Shown here in pieces: positions 1 through 7,052 of a stretch of DNA of 64,000 bases. The stretch covers positions 1,240,001 through 1,304,000 of the forward strand of contig NZ_JAEFCB010000001.1 in NCBI RefSeq assembly GCF_016405905.1. The letters run 5' to 3'. The stretch comes from Variovorax sp. IB41. GTDB lineage: Bacteria > Pseudomonadota > Gammaproteobacteria > Burkholderiales > Burkholderiaceae_C. Numbering within the stretch: position 1 is the first letter of the stretch; each line of letters opens with the position of its first letter. The notes under the pieces are model-generated. The model was not told the origin of the DNA. It made no database searches and saw only the letters and a program-made list of their open reading frames with translations. The translations under genes and the position numbers were made by a program.

Positions 1-330
1 TCCTTCTCGCGCTCCGACATAGATCAGTGGCTCATAGCGAAAGGATTTCAAAGTGCTTACGCTTTTGTCGCCCCTCCGGCCAAGTCTGCGCAGGCCAACG
101 CCCCACTCAGCAGCAAAGAGCGCACCACGCTCCTAAATACCATCGGCGGCCTTCTGGCATTGATGCTCGAGACGGGTCCGTTAGGGAAGACGCGTTCAGG
201 CTACGACGATCAGGCTGCCATCATCGACGGATTGCTCGCCCGCTACGCTGGAGCAGCTGGCCTTAGCAAGCGCAATTTGGAAGCGAAATTTGCTGAGGCA
301 AAACGGACGCTGAGCGGACGAGCCGAATGA
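1..330 (+). CDS. Hypothetical protein, 5' end cut by window edge
   Basis: An open frame runs from base 1 to a TGA at 328-330 (109 codons); the start lies outside the window. The C-terminal 60 residues align with those of the next gene: LSKRNLEAKFAEAKRTL here against ISKRNLETKFAEAKKSL there, and both carry an LN-IG-LL segment before an AAII motif. The two are therefore tandem paralogues sharing at least the C-terminal domain. The next gene starts one base after this stop, so they are probably co-transcribed. I do not recognise the family. Similar K/E-rich C-termini occur in hypothetical proteins of mobile elements, but no function can be assigned. Confidence 0.6.
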   Translation, partial: SFSRSDIDQWLIAKGFQSAYAFVAPPAKSAQANAPLSSKERTTLLNTIGGLLALMLETGPLGKTRSGYDDQAAIIDGLLARYAGAAGLSKRNLEAKFAEAKRTLSGRAE

Positions 331-331
331 G

Positions 332-1153
332 ATGAGCAAAATGCTTCGTCTCCGAGAATGGCTTACCCTTGATGAGGCCGCAACTCATGTCAGCTCGCTA
401 GTAGAGGAGAACGTCAGTGTCCTTGATCTCCTACGACTTGGTGCGGAACGTCATCTCACGCTTTCCGTGCGAATCCCCAACCCAACGATGGCAAAGCTCT
501 GCGCTTTCAAAGCGTTTGACGAGGTGCCGAAAGCAGTGCCGCTGCGAGCGAACCCTGATCTGCCTTGGACGGGGGAGCTAGTGACCTTGGGAGATTCGAT
601 CGATGGCATTACCTGGGTTGTTGAAACCAGACACGAACCCGTCGAGGTATATGGCGTTTTCGAGTTGCTGATGATTGGCGGGGATGCCATTTCTGTCGAG
701 GATGAATACCAAGCGCGGCGAGGAGGCCCTCCACTCGAGTTTGTCTCGATGAATGGGGCATACATCATCGAGCCCAAAACGCTGCTATACGGAGAGTTGC
801 AAGGAGGCCGTCCTTTCAAGCTGATGGAGCGCTTCGAGGACGATTCGGGTTACTACCCCGCGAGCCGCCTACCTCCGGACAGCGAACTTGTAGTTCGCCC
901 TGCATCGATAAATGACTTGGTGGGCAAGCTCCAACCGCCACGAGCAGAAAAGCCGCTGGCAGCAAAAGAAAGAACTAGTCACCTCAATGTGATCGGTGTT
1001 CTGCTCGAACTTCTTCGATCGCCGCGGCCTGGCCGGGATACTGAAGCCGCGATCATCAAAGAAATGCTGGAGAACTACCCGGACAAGGCCGGCATTAGCA
1101 AGCGCAACCTTGAGACGAAGTTCGCCGAAGCGAAGAAAAGCTTGAAAGGCTAG
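332..1153 (+). CDS. Hypothetical protein, paralogue of the upstream gene
   Basis: This 273-residue soluble protein has no signal peptide or obvious membrane segment. The start ATG at 332 lies one base after the upstream stop, implying translational coupling. The body (about residues 1-200) is unrecognised. The last 60 residues repeat the C-terminal domain of the preceding gene (LNVIGVLLELL, then AAIIKEMLENY, then ISKRNLETKFAEAKKSL) and look helical and charged. A pair of palindromes and a terminator-like hairpin follow. It probably belongs to the cargo or regulatory part of the element, but nothing in the sequence shows its activity. Confidence 0.65.
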   Translation: MSKMLRLREWLTLDEAATHVSSLVEENVSVLDLLRLGAERHLTLSVRIPNPTMAKLCAFKAFDEVPKAVPLRANPDLPWTGELVTLGDSIDGITWVVETRHEPVEVYGVFELLMIGGDAISVEDEYQARRGGPPLEFVSMNGAYIIEPKTLLYGELQGGRPFKLMERFEDDSGYYPASRLPPDSELVVRPASINDLVGKLQPPRAEKPLAAKERTSHLNVIGVLLELLRSPRPGRDTEAAIIKEMLENYPDKAGISKRNLETKFAEAKKSLKG

Positions 1154-1188
1154 ACCGCAACTGCGGTGGGCCGCGCCGCAATTGCGGT
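1154..1188. repeat. Two tandem 14-bp palindromes
   Basis: ACCGCAACTGCGGT (1154-1167) and GCCGCAATTGCGGT (1175-1188) are near-identical palindromes whose starts are 21 bp apart, about two helical turns. They sit just after the stop of the preceding gene. They could be a binding site for a dimeric regulator, or RNA hairpins at the transcript end. Confidence 0.5.
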
Positions 1189-1212
1189 GACGGCGGTCAA
1201 GCTTCCAGCGAC

Positions 1213-1239
1213 AGTCCGAGCATGCCGTTCGGACTTTTT
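1213..1239 (+). terminator. Probable rho-independent terminator
   Basis: A 7-bp stem AGTCCGA/TCGGACT with a 9-base loop is followed by a run of T. It would end rightward transcription of the paralogue pair before the convergent Arc-family gene. Confidence 0.6.
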
Positions 1240-1317
1240 CAACCCCATGCAGCGAGCCACGCAGCCACGCGCGACCGTCGGCGGAATGCTGGGCGCGATC
1301 TAGTGAGCGCGACGCGG

Positions 1318-1872
1318 CTAAGACTTCAGTTTCTTCAGCTCCGCGGCTTTCCGATCAAGCCCCACTTCAGCGACACGGTCAGCGTCGAGTTGCTGCTGGA
1401 GCCGGATCTCTTGGCGCCTCAGAGCATCTGCCAAGTCTTTGGGCTCTTTCGCATCGGCAGCTTGCTGCATGATCTTCGCCGCTGCTTCCTCAAGCCCCGC
1501 AGCGCCTGGCGCCTTGAGCGCGCGAGCAAATTCGTAGGCATTCGCCAACGCCTCGGTGCGACGGTCTGCGGGCAAAAGCTCAAAAAGTCGAACGACGTTA
1601 TTTGCCAGCATCGACCGCACCGTGACCATTACGAACTGATCGGCCTCGAAGCTCAGCACGGCGTTACGCAACGTGCTCTCAAACTGCTCCTTGGTCACAT
1701 AGCCGGAAGCCAAGTCAAAGCTGCCTTCCAGCCGAGCAACCACCTCTGCGTTCATCGAGCGACCGCTTTCCTTGGCGGCCGCCTCAATGCGTTCCTTGAG
1801 GTCCGGCTGCAGCCGAAGCCCGAAGGGGGGGATATGCGCCGTCTGAGGTCTGCCAATCTCTTTTTTTGCCAT
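1318..1872 (-). CDS. Arc-family ribbon-helix-helix DNA-binding protein with C-terminal extension
   Basis: This 184-residue protein begins MAKKEIGRP at the ATG at 1872; a TTG 18 bases further upstream is less likely. Residues 15-55 match the Arc-like ribbon-helix-helix fold: a short strand (FGLRLQPDLKERI), a helix and the typical SMNAEVVARLE segment. The remaining 130 residues are helical and may mediate oligomerisation. The gene is transcribed away from a second Arc-type gene. Its start region overlaps one of three palindromic repeats, so autoregulation is likely, and no clear Shine-Dalgarno sequence precedes it. Probable role: repressor controlling the element's lysogeny or excision genes. 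Confidence 0.75.
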   Translation of the reverse strand: MAKKEIGRPQTAHIPPFGLRLQPDLKERIEAAAKESGRSMNAEVVARLEGSFDLASGYVTKEQFESTLRNAVLSFEADQFVMVTVRSMLANNVVRLFELLPADRRTEALANAYEFARALKAPGAAGLEEAAAKIMQQAADAKEPKDLADALRRQEIRLQQQLDADRVAEVGLDRKAAELKKLKS

Positions 1873-1873
1873 A

Positions 1874-1950
1874 GCTACATGATGCAGCAAAAAAAGCTTG
1901 CGACTCTGGCTACATCATGTAGTATTGCCTCATTAGCTACATGGTGTAGC
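1874..1950. promoter_or_regulatory. Three-copy palindromic operator between divergent Arc-type genes
   Basis: Three near-identical odd-length palindromes lie in the 90-bp divergent intergenic region: GCTACATGATGCAGC (1874-1888), GCTACATCATGTAGT (1909-1923) and GCTACATGGTGTAGC (1936-1950). Consensus is GCTACATSRTGYAGC. The first abuts the start codon of the leftward gene and the last lies just before the ribosome binding site of the rightward gene, so bound protein could block both promoters. The arrangement fits cooperative Arc/RHH binding. Which of the two Arc-type proteins binds is inference. Confidence 0.75.
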
Positions 1951-1962
1951 CAAGGAGCGCAA

Positions 1963-2145
1963 ATGCGCGGTAACTCGAAACTGGCCCCGTCTCCGGTGCG
2001 CCTGCCCCAGGATCTTAAGAACTGGCTCAAGCATCAGGCGATCGATAACAAACGATCCATGAACGGTGAGGTAGTTGCCCGTCTTGAGGAATCTCGGGCG
2101 CGGCAAGGCTCGGCCCAGCAACCCGTCCAAGGACCACGGCGGTGA
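1963..2145 (+). CDS. Small Arc-family ribbon-helix-helix protein
   Basis: A 60-residue protein starts at the ATG at 1963, preceded by AGGAG five bases upstream. The sequence SPVRLPQDLKNWLKHQ followed by RSMNGEVVARLEE is a compact Arc-like ribbon-helix-helix domain, close to the N-terminus of the divergent neighbour. Its end overlaps the start of the Rha-like gene (GTGA), so it heads a coupled operon. It probably represses its own operon through the palindromes just upstream. An earlier start in the same frame at 1222 would run across the opposing Arc gene and is rejected. Confidence 0.7.
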   Translation: MRGNSKLAPSPVRLPQDLKNWLKHQAIDNKRSMNGEVVARLEESRARQGSAQQPVQGPRR

Positions 2146-2852
2146 ACAACATCATCCCCTTGGCCGGTAGTTGTGCCGTCACGATGACCAGCCGCGAAAT
2201 CGCGGATTTGGTCGAGTCGCGTCACGACAACGTGCGCGTGACAATTGAGCGACTCGCCGAAAAAGGTCTGGTGTCGTTCACTGCAACGCAGGAACCGACG
2301 CCAGGCGGCGGCAAGGCGACATCGGTTTATCTGGTGAACAAGCGCGACAGTTACGTCATCGTCGCTCAGCTGTCGCCCCAATTCACTGCGCGCCTCGTTG
2401 ATCGTTGGCAGGAGCTCGAGCAGCAAGTCGTAGCGCCGATCAGTCTGGATGATCCTGTCGCGCTGCGCGCCGCTCTGCTCGGCTACACGGAGAAGGTGCT
2501 CGCGTTGGAAACGACCGTGAAGGCGCAAGCGCCAAAGGTCGAGTTTGCTGATGCCCTTCTCAACGCCGACGGCACGACACTGGTTCGCGACGTGGCCAAG
2601 ACCATCGGAGTCGGCGTGCGACCGCTGGAACGCGCTCTGCGCGAAAAAGGCGTGATTCTGGCAAACAACGCGCCGGCCGCCCAGTACGTCTCAAAGGGCT
2701 ACTTCAAAGAAGAAACCCATCCTTTCGAGACGAAGACCCGCGGCACGCAAATCAGCCACACAGCGCGCGTGACCGGCAAGGGCATCGAGTTCATCAGGCG
2801 CTTTGTGCGCCGGCATGCCGGCCTTTTGGGCCGACAGGCTGGGGCAGCATGA
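2142..2852 (+). CDS. Rha family phage regulator with KilAC (antirepressor) C-terminal domain
   Basis: A 236-residue protein with a GTG start overlaps the preceding stop by four bases. The N-terminus (about residues 15-95) fits phage Rha proteins: TSREIADLVESRHDNV, then a beta hairpin with YLVNKRDSYVIVAQLS and RLVDRWQELE. The C-terminal half (about 120-225) fits the KilAC/ANT domain: DALLNADGTTLVRDVAK, GVGVRPLERALREKGVI, and a final HTARVTGKGIEFI. Such proteins act as antirepressors or regulators in temperate phages. With the Arc-type pair it forms the regulatory block of the element. Confidence 0.85.
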   Translation: MNNIIPLAGSCAVTMTSREIADLVESRHDNVRVTIERLAEKGLVSFTATQEPTPGGGKATSVYLVNKRDSYVIVAQLSPQFTARLVDRWQELEQQVVAPISLDDPVALRAALLGYTEKVLALETTVKAQAPKVEFADALLNADGTTLVRDVAKTIGVGVRPLERALREKGVILANNAPAAQYVSKGYFKEETHPFETKTRGTQISHTARVTGKGIEFIRRFVRRHAGLLGRQAGAA

Positions 2853-2933
2853 GCCCCGAAAAAGGTGCTGCTTCGGTGATTGGACCCACCAAAGCAGCGA
2901 TGAAAAACCACCCCGTCAAGGATAGGACTTCAC

Positions 2934-3290
2934 ATGTCGAACGGTAGCACACGCCCACAAGTCGGCGCAACTGGCGAGCAATCGCCCTCTCCCATCCGGT
3001 CGGCTACGCCGATCCAGAGGCCCATCTCGTTCGACTCGTCGGCGAGCGACACGATCTCGATGCGTTGCGATGAGATCAAGGCCCTCGCGTCGTGCATGGT
3101 CTGCTTGGCCGCAATCGAAAAATCCAGCCAAGGCGACTTTGCGGGCTACGAACTCATCGACGACGCGCTGCCGCTGCTGGGTGGCGTGATCATGCGCATG
3201 GCCAGGGAGGTCGGCCAGGCGGGCGACCAACTCTGGGCTCAGTACACGGAAGCCCGTGCGATCGCCAACGGTAGCGAGGTGGCAGCATGA
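2934..3290 (+). CDS. Hypothetical protein of the element
   Basis: A 118-residue protein is preceded by a plausible ribosome site (AAGGATAGG, about 8 bases before the ATG). The N-terminal 35 residues are polar and probably disordered; residues 40-110 look helical (MRCDEIKALASCMVCLAAIEKS, positions about 43-64). It overlaps the next gene by four bases (ATGA). Small proteins of this type, rich in Ala and acidic residues, are common in Burkholderiales prophages and usually lack assigned function. I do not recognise the family. Confidence 0.6.
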   Translation: MSNGSTRPQVGATGEQSPSPIRSATPIQRPISFDSSASDTISMRCDEIKALASCMVCLAAIEKSSQGDFAGYELIDDALPLLGGVIMRMAREVGQAGDQLWAQYTEARAIANGSEVAA

Positions 3291-4396
3291 ACGCCATCAT
3301 CGACAAGCCCCGCGCCAAGGCCAAGCCGAAGGCCGCGAAGAACGTCATCGTCCAGCAGCCGAAGGTCAGCATTGCCGACATTCGATCTTGGATCCGGGCG
3401 GCCGACGAAAAACTCGAGGCGGTCTATGACGCTGCAGAACGCGGCGAACCGCTCGATGTGCTGCTCGACCACCTCAACCACTCGGTCCTGTGCACGCCGA
3501 TCGCGATCATCCATCGCGAAGACCTGACCCAGGCGGACATCAAACGCCTTTACGCCGCGCTGTTCCCGGTGCTGGCATGCCTTCAGGGTGCGATCAAACT
3601 CGCAGAAGGCACGGTCCTGCAGCATTCCCTCGGCGACGCGTTCGCGCTGCTCGATGCTGCCCAGACCGCGCTTGATCCGGTGACTGAGGCAGTCCGTGCT
3701 TTGCCCAAGGGCGGCGAGGCCCACGACTTCGAGCGCGGCAGGGATCTCGCGATCGAGATGCTGACCAACTGCTACGAGCTAGCGTGCGATGCCGAGTGCT
3801 ATCGCAAAAATCGAGAAACCGGCACGCGCCAGAAGAACATCATCTCCGACTACATGACCAAGGTTGAATGCAGTCCCGAGCTGTTCGACGGGTTCACGGC
3901 AGTGCTGTCTGGCGCTATCGGCCCACAGATCACCGATGCGAACTGGTTCACGGCTTTGACACTGGCCGACACGCAAGCCGGACAGCCGGGTGAAGACGGC
4001 ACGCAATCGCTGGACGGTGACGCGGTCGTGGCAACCGCCGGCGCGCCTAAGAGCGACGCCTTCGACCACGCCACCTTCGACGATATTTACTGCGCCATCA
4101 GCGAGGTGATCGCGATCATCCAGGCTCGCGCTCACGACGTTGACTCGTCGGATCTGGTGTTCGGCGCGCTCTACACCACTGAGCGTGCATACGACATCCT
4201 CGCGGAAGGCATCAGAGCGCGCGACGTGCCGGCATGCGAAGACGCAAGTGCCCCGCTGGCAGTCGCGCTTGCGGTTCTCAATGCCGGGCTTGAAAAAGCG
4301 GATGATGTCGCGCTCTTCGGGGCCGAGCGTCTGCTGAATCTGGCCAAGGATCGGCTCGACGACGCATGCAGCCCATCGGGCAAGGGTCAGCAATGA
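3287..4396 (+). CDS. Hypothetical protein, 369 residues
   Basis: This is the largest unknown gene in the element. A Lys/Ala-rich N-terminal tail (residues 1-25, PRAKAKPKAAK) precedes a mostly helical body with no membrane segments. There are two similar-sized blocks (about 25-165 and 250-365), each opening with an (I/V)xxxI-type helix, but no convincing internal repeat could be aligned by eye. It is coupled to both neighbours by ATGA overlaps, so it is made with the small proteins around it. The basic tail might contact nucleic acid, which is speculation. No family recognised. Confidence 0.6.
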   Translation: MNAIIDKPRAKAKPKAAKNVIVQQPKVSIADIRSWIRAADEKLEAVYDAAERGEPLDVLLDHLNHSVLCTPIAIIHREDLTQADIKRLYAALFPVLACLQGAIKLAEGTVLQHSLGDAFALLDAAQTALDPVTEAVRALPKGGEAHDFERGRDLAIEMLTNCYELACDAECYRKNRETGTRQKNIISDYMTKVECSPELFDGFTAVLSGAIGPQITDANWFTALTLADTQAGQPGEDGTQSLDGDAVVATAGAPKSDAFDHATFDDIYCAISEVIAIIQARAHDVDSSDLVFGALYTTERAYDILAEGIRARDVPACEDASAPLAVALAVLNAGLEKADDVALFGAERLLNLAKDRLDDACSPSGKGQQ

Positions 4397-4620
4397 AGCC
4401 GCAAGGTTCCGGCACGCGTAAGCCGCTCCTGCGCCTGGTCCCAAAACCCCGGGGCACCGCCGATGCCGATTGGATCGCATCGAGGGTGATGGAAAACCTC
4501 GATCAGGCTGCGCCGGGTTTCTGGGATCGCCATCCGGTCGCAGATCGCGGGAGCCTGCGCAACATCATCGTTCGTGTGGTGATGGCAGAAGCCGAGGCTC
4601 TTGGGCAGGCAAGGCCATGA
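4393..4620 (+). CDS. Small hypothetical protein
   Basis: A 75-residue protein starts at the ATG at 4393, which overlaps the preceding stop (ATGA). Its own end overlaps the next start in the same way. The N-terminus is basic (KPQGSGTRKPLLRLVPKPR) and the rest is a helical domain. Codon use matches the neighbours and the double overlap supports it being a real gene. Function unknown. Confidence 0.55.
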   Translation: MKPQGSGTRKPLLRLVPKPRGTADADWIASRVMENLDQAAPGFWDRHPVADRGSLRNIIVRVVMAEAEALGQARP

Positions 4621-4841
4621 GGTGCGCCGCCTGCACGAGCGAAGAGGTTCGGGTCATGACGACCCGGCACACCGACGCCAAGGTGATGCGACTGCGCTGC
4701 TGCGGCGCCTGTGGCCACCGTTGGACGACCGTCGAGGTCGACGCGCAGAATCTGTCCCGCATGGAATCGACCGTCAAGGCGTTCCGGGCGTTCGCAACGC
4801 TCACTCGGGAAATAGACGATGCCACGCCCTCGCACAGTTAA
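4617..4841 (+). CDS. Zinc-ribbon protein resembling the NrdR N-terminal domain
   Basis: A 74-residue protein has two Cys pairs, CAAC at residues 3-6 and CGAC about 25 residues later (RLRCCGACGHRWTTVEV). The spacing and the trailing aromatic-T-T-x-E segment are very like the zinc ribbon of NrdR, but the ATP-cone of NrdR is missing. It overlaps its upstream neighbour by four bases and the integrase start by 23. A DNA-binding accessory role in element regulation or excision is plausible. It could equally be an Ogr-like small activator, though the Cys spacing fits NrdR/TopA ribbons better. Confidence 0.65.
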   Translation: MRCAACTSEEVRVMTTRHTDAKVMRLRCCGACGHRWTTVEVDAQNLSRMESTVKAFRAFATLTREIDDATPSHS

Positions 4842-5955
4842 CCGGAAGATCCCAGACCTGCCGCGGGGCATGCGAAAGGTCGGGCAAGTCTGGTACTGGC
4901 GCGGCACGGACAGCCTGACCAAGGAGATCGAGGCCAAGCTGAGGGAGGCCGGGCTGCGGATGCGCTGCGGCACAACGCCGGTGCAGGCCCGGGTCTGGTG
5001 GGAGAAGCACGTCTCCCCCGCCTTGGTCGCGGCCGTGCCAGACGACGATGTGATGGGCACCGTCGAGGAGGTCATCCGCAAGTACGAGGCTGACGAGTTG
5101 CCCACGATCAAACGTGAGGCTACCAAGAAGGAGTACGAAGGCCGAATTCGCCGCCTGCGGTCGAAGTTCAGCACGAAGCGCTACGCCAGGACTGAGTTGC
5201 AGGCGATGCTGCCCGGTCATCTGAGCGCAGTTGTCATCACTCAACACCTGCACGAGAACCGCGACCGCGCTGCATCGGCAAACAAAGACATCCAGCTGTT
5301 GTCGCGCATGTTTCGCCTGGCGCGTGTGCGCTGGGGCCTGACGACCTTCAATCCCTGCGACGGGATCGAATACCTGCCTGAGTCGCCACGCGACCAGTAC
5401 GTGAGCGACGAGCGGTACGCGGAGATCTACAACGCGGCCAGCCCCGTGCTGCAGTGCATGCTGGAGATCAGCACCCAGACCGGCGCGCGCGAAGGAATGA
5501 TCTTCGACATCCGGGTCGGCGACTTCAACGAAGCCCAGATCGAGCTTCGCGTGACGAAAAAGCGCAACGACAAGGGCTACATCACCAAAGCCTACAGCAT
5601 GACGCCGGACCTGCGGGCGGCACTCGTTCGTGCGCTTGAGCTCCGGAAGAAAAACCGCGGCGGTGCGGCCAGTCTGCCGAGTGACTATCTGTTCATCACG
5701 AAGCAGGGCAAGCCCTACGGCAAGGAAGCGTTCAAGACGCTCTGGGGCGCGGTGCGCAAGAAGCTTGGCTTGAAGCCGCGGGAGATCACCTTCCACGACA
5801 TGCGCGCGAAGGCAGCCTCGGATTCCGATTCGGACGCGTCTGCGCAGGAGCTGCTGCACCACGAGGACGTGAAGGTGACGAAGCGCGTGTACCGCCGCAA
5901 GGTGCCTACCGGAACACCATTGCCATCGGCGATCGGGGGTCGCGGAAGCAGCTGA
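4819..5955 (+). CDS. Tyrosine recombinase/integrase
   Basis: This 378-residue phage-type integrase catalyses site-specific insertion and excision of the element. The N-terminal arm-binding/SAM-like part covers about residues 70-185, with the catalytic domain after 195. Visible catalytic residues are Arg224 (TGAREG), a Lys near 247-248 in the beta hairpin, His326 and Arg329 (HDMR), His347/348 (LLHHED) and the nucleophile Tyr358 (RVYRRK). The gene points at tRNA-Pro and ends 97 bases from its 3' end. It overlaps the zinc-ribbon gene by 23 bases. Some variants of this class carry an N-terminal arm-type domain like the WYWRGT segment seen at residues 25-30. Confidence 0.93.
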   Translation: MPRPRTVNRKIPDLPRGMRKVGQVWYWRGTDSLTKEIEAKLREAGLRMRCGTTPVQARVWWEKHVSPALVAAVPDDDVMGTVEEVIRKYEADELPTIKREATKKEYEGRIRRLRSKFSTKRYARTELQAMLPGHLSAVVITQHLHENRDRAASANKDIQLLSRMFRLARVRWGLTTFNPCDGIEYLPESPRDQYVSDERYAEIYNAASPVLQCMLEISTQTGAREGMIFDIRVGDFNEAQIELRVTKKRNDKGYITKAYSMTPDLRAALVRALELRKKNRGGAASLPSDYLFITKQGKPYGKEAFKTLWGAVRKKLGLKPREITFHDMRAKAASDSDSDASAQELLHHEDVKVTKRVYRRKVPTGTPLPSAIGGRGSS

Positions 5956-5996
5956 AAGGGCTGCGTTTGTCAGGAACCACCCGGTTTGGCAAAACC

Positions 5997-6034
5997 AAAG
6001 AAAAACGGGTCAGAGCTTGTGGCTCTAACCCGTT
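5997..6034 (-). terminator. Terminator downstream of tRNA-Pro
   Basis: On the minus strand a 13-bp stem with one mismatch (AACGGGTTAGAGC paired with GCTCTGACCCGTT) and a 5-base loop is followed by TTTCTTT. It lies 17 bases past the tRNA 3' end, so it ends tRNA-Pro transcription. If integration occurred in the tRNA 3' end, this terminator is carried by the element. Confidence 0.75.
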
Positions 6035-6051
6035 GATCTGACTAACGTTTT

Positions 6052-6128
6052 TGGTCGGTGTGAAAGGATTCGAACCTTCGACCCCTTGCACCCCATGCAA
6101 GTGCGCTACCAGGCTGCGCCACACACCG
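6052..6128 (-). tRNA. tRNA-Pro (anticodon GGG)
   Basis: A 77-base cloverleaf includes an encoded CCA end. The acceptor stem is CGGTGTG paired with CACACCG and the discriminator is A. The anticodon stem CTTGC/GCAAG encloses loop ATGGGGT, giving anticodon GGG. The T arm contains GGTTCGAATCC. It ends the leftward housekeeping cluster and its 3' end is the presumed attB/attR of the neighbouring element. The gene is intact, as expected when an element restores the tRNA 3' end on integration. Confidence 0.95.
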
Positions 6129-6154
6129 AAGCTCTCAATTATAGCCGGCTGAAA

Positions 6155-6610
6155 TCAGCGTCCGACGGTCAGGAGCTCACGAATTTCAAAAAGCTCGCGC
6201 CGAAGGTGCAACAACTGGGACAGATCGACCGTGCGCGGCGCGGTCGGGTCGGGGCTGTCCTGCACGGCGGCGTCGAATTCTTCCTGGTCGATCTCGATCG
6301 CTTCCATGCCTTCGAGCGGCACCTCGCCGGCCTTGCGACGGTCGCGTTCGCCCTGCACCAATTCCTGCAGCTTGTTGCGCGCGCCGCTGATCGTGAAGCC
6401 CTGGTCGTAGAGCAGGTCGCGGATGCGGCGGATCATGAGCACCTCGTGGTGCTGGTAGTAGCGACGGTTGCCGCGGCGCTTCATGGGCCGCAGCTGCGTG
6501 AACTCTTGTTCCCAGTAGCGCAGCACGTGCGGCTTGACGCCGCAGAGTTCGCCGACCTCACCGATGGTGAAGTAGCGTTTGACAGGAATCGGCGGGAGTG
6601 TTTTCTCCAT
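6155..6610 (-). CDS. MerR family transcriptional regulator
   Basis: A 151-residue protein starts at the ATG at 6610; a TTG nine bases earlier is the alternative. Residues 12-80 form a MerR winged helix: KRYFTIGEVGELCG, then HVLRYWEQEF, then RRGNRRYYQHHEV. The C-terminal half is helical and acidic, without the conserved Cys residues of metal-sensing MerR proteins, so the effector is unknown. It follows ihfA on the same strand. This pheST-ihfA-merR order is conserved in many beta- and gammaproteobacteria and suggests co-transcription rather than a stress sensor role. Confidence 0.88.
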   Translation of the reverse strand: MEKTLPPIPVKRYFTIGEVGELCGVKPHVLRYWEQEFTQLRPMKRRGNRRYYQHHEVLMIRRIRDLLYDQGFTISGARNKLQELVQGERDRRKAGEVPLEGMEAIEIDQEEFDAAVQDSPDPTAPRTVDLSQLLHLRRELFEIRELLTVGR

Positions 6611-6674
6611 TGAAATCAAGACGGTGCGCGGGAAACCTCAGAGATTACTCTACGCAACCGCCGAGCACCAAGCA

Positions 6675-7052
6675 CTATTCGGTGCCCAGGCTCCACTCGA
6701 CTTCGGACGAGCCGCTCTGCTCGATGCTTCCGTGAATCTGCTCCTTGAGCTTGGCGCTCGCATGGAACGTGGCGACGCGGCGCTCGCCGATCGGAATGGC
6801 CTCGCCGGTGCGCGGATTGCGACCGGGCCGCGGCGCCTTCACGCGGATCTGGAAGTTGCCGAAGCCCGAGATCTTCACGTCCGTGCCTTCGATCAGGCTG
6901 TTGGCCACGAGCTCGAAGAACGCCTCGACCATGTCCTTGGACTCGCGCTTGTTCAGGCCGATCTGCTCGAACAGCAGGTCGGCCAGATGCGCCTTGGTGA
7001 GCGCCGGCGTTTCGAGGGCCTCGAGCGTGAATTCGGCAGCGTTCATCTTCAT
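6675..7052 (-). CDS. ihfA: Integration host factor subunit alpha
   Basis: IHF-alpha pairs with IHF-beta to bend DNA in replication, recombination and transcription. This 125-residue copy has the HU/IHF fold: TKAHLADLLFEQIGLNKRE, then GFGNFQIRVKAPRPGRNPRTGE, with the DNA-intercalating Pro in the RPGRNPRTGE arm. About 15 extra residues precede the usual start and about 12 follow, a little longer than E. coli IhfA. The start overlaps the end of pheT by four bases, so it is translationally coupled. An ATG at 7046 is an alternative start. Confidence 0.95.
   Translation of the reverse strand: MKMNAAEFTLEALETPALTKAHLADLLFEQIGLNKRESKDMVEAFFELVANSLIEGTDVKISGFGNFQIRVKAPRPGRNPRTGEAIPIGERRVATFHASAKLKEQIHGSIEQSGSSEVEWSLGTE

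Larger units (their letters stand above)
1..6052. mobile_element. Integrase end of an integrative element at tRNA-Pro
   Basis: This stretch reads as one end of a prophage-like or genomic-island element. A tyrosine recombinase gene ends 97 bases from the 3' end of an intact tRNA-Pro, the standard arrangement for elements that integrate into tRNA 3' ends. Upstream lie Arc-type repressors with palindromic operators, a Rha/KilAC antirepressor-like gene and several small overlapping unknown genes. No capsid, tail, terminase, replication or conjugation genes are visible, so the element is either small and defective or continues to the left. The left boundary and second att copy are outside the window. 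The exact crossover was not resolved. Confidence 0.75.

Noticed and set aside
27..266. 79-codon frame at the left edge
   Set aside because: It is out of frame with the 5'-truncated gene at 1-330, whose paralogy with the next gene fixes the correct frame.
1222..1962. In-frame extension of the small Arc gene to an upstream start at 1222
   Set aside because: It would run across the opposing Arc gene and the operators; the ATG at 1963 has a proper ribosome site and starts right at the conserved domain.
5906..6124. Small minus-strand frame covering tRNA-Pro
   Set aside because: It translates the tRNA itself (a frequent annotation artefact); the cloverleaf is intact.
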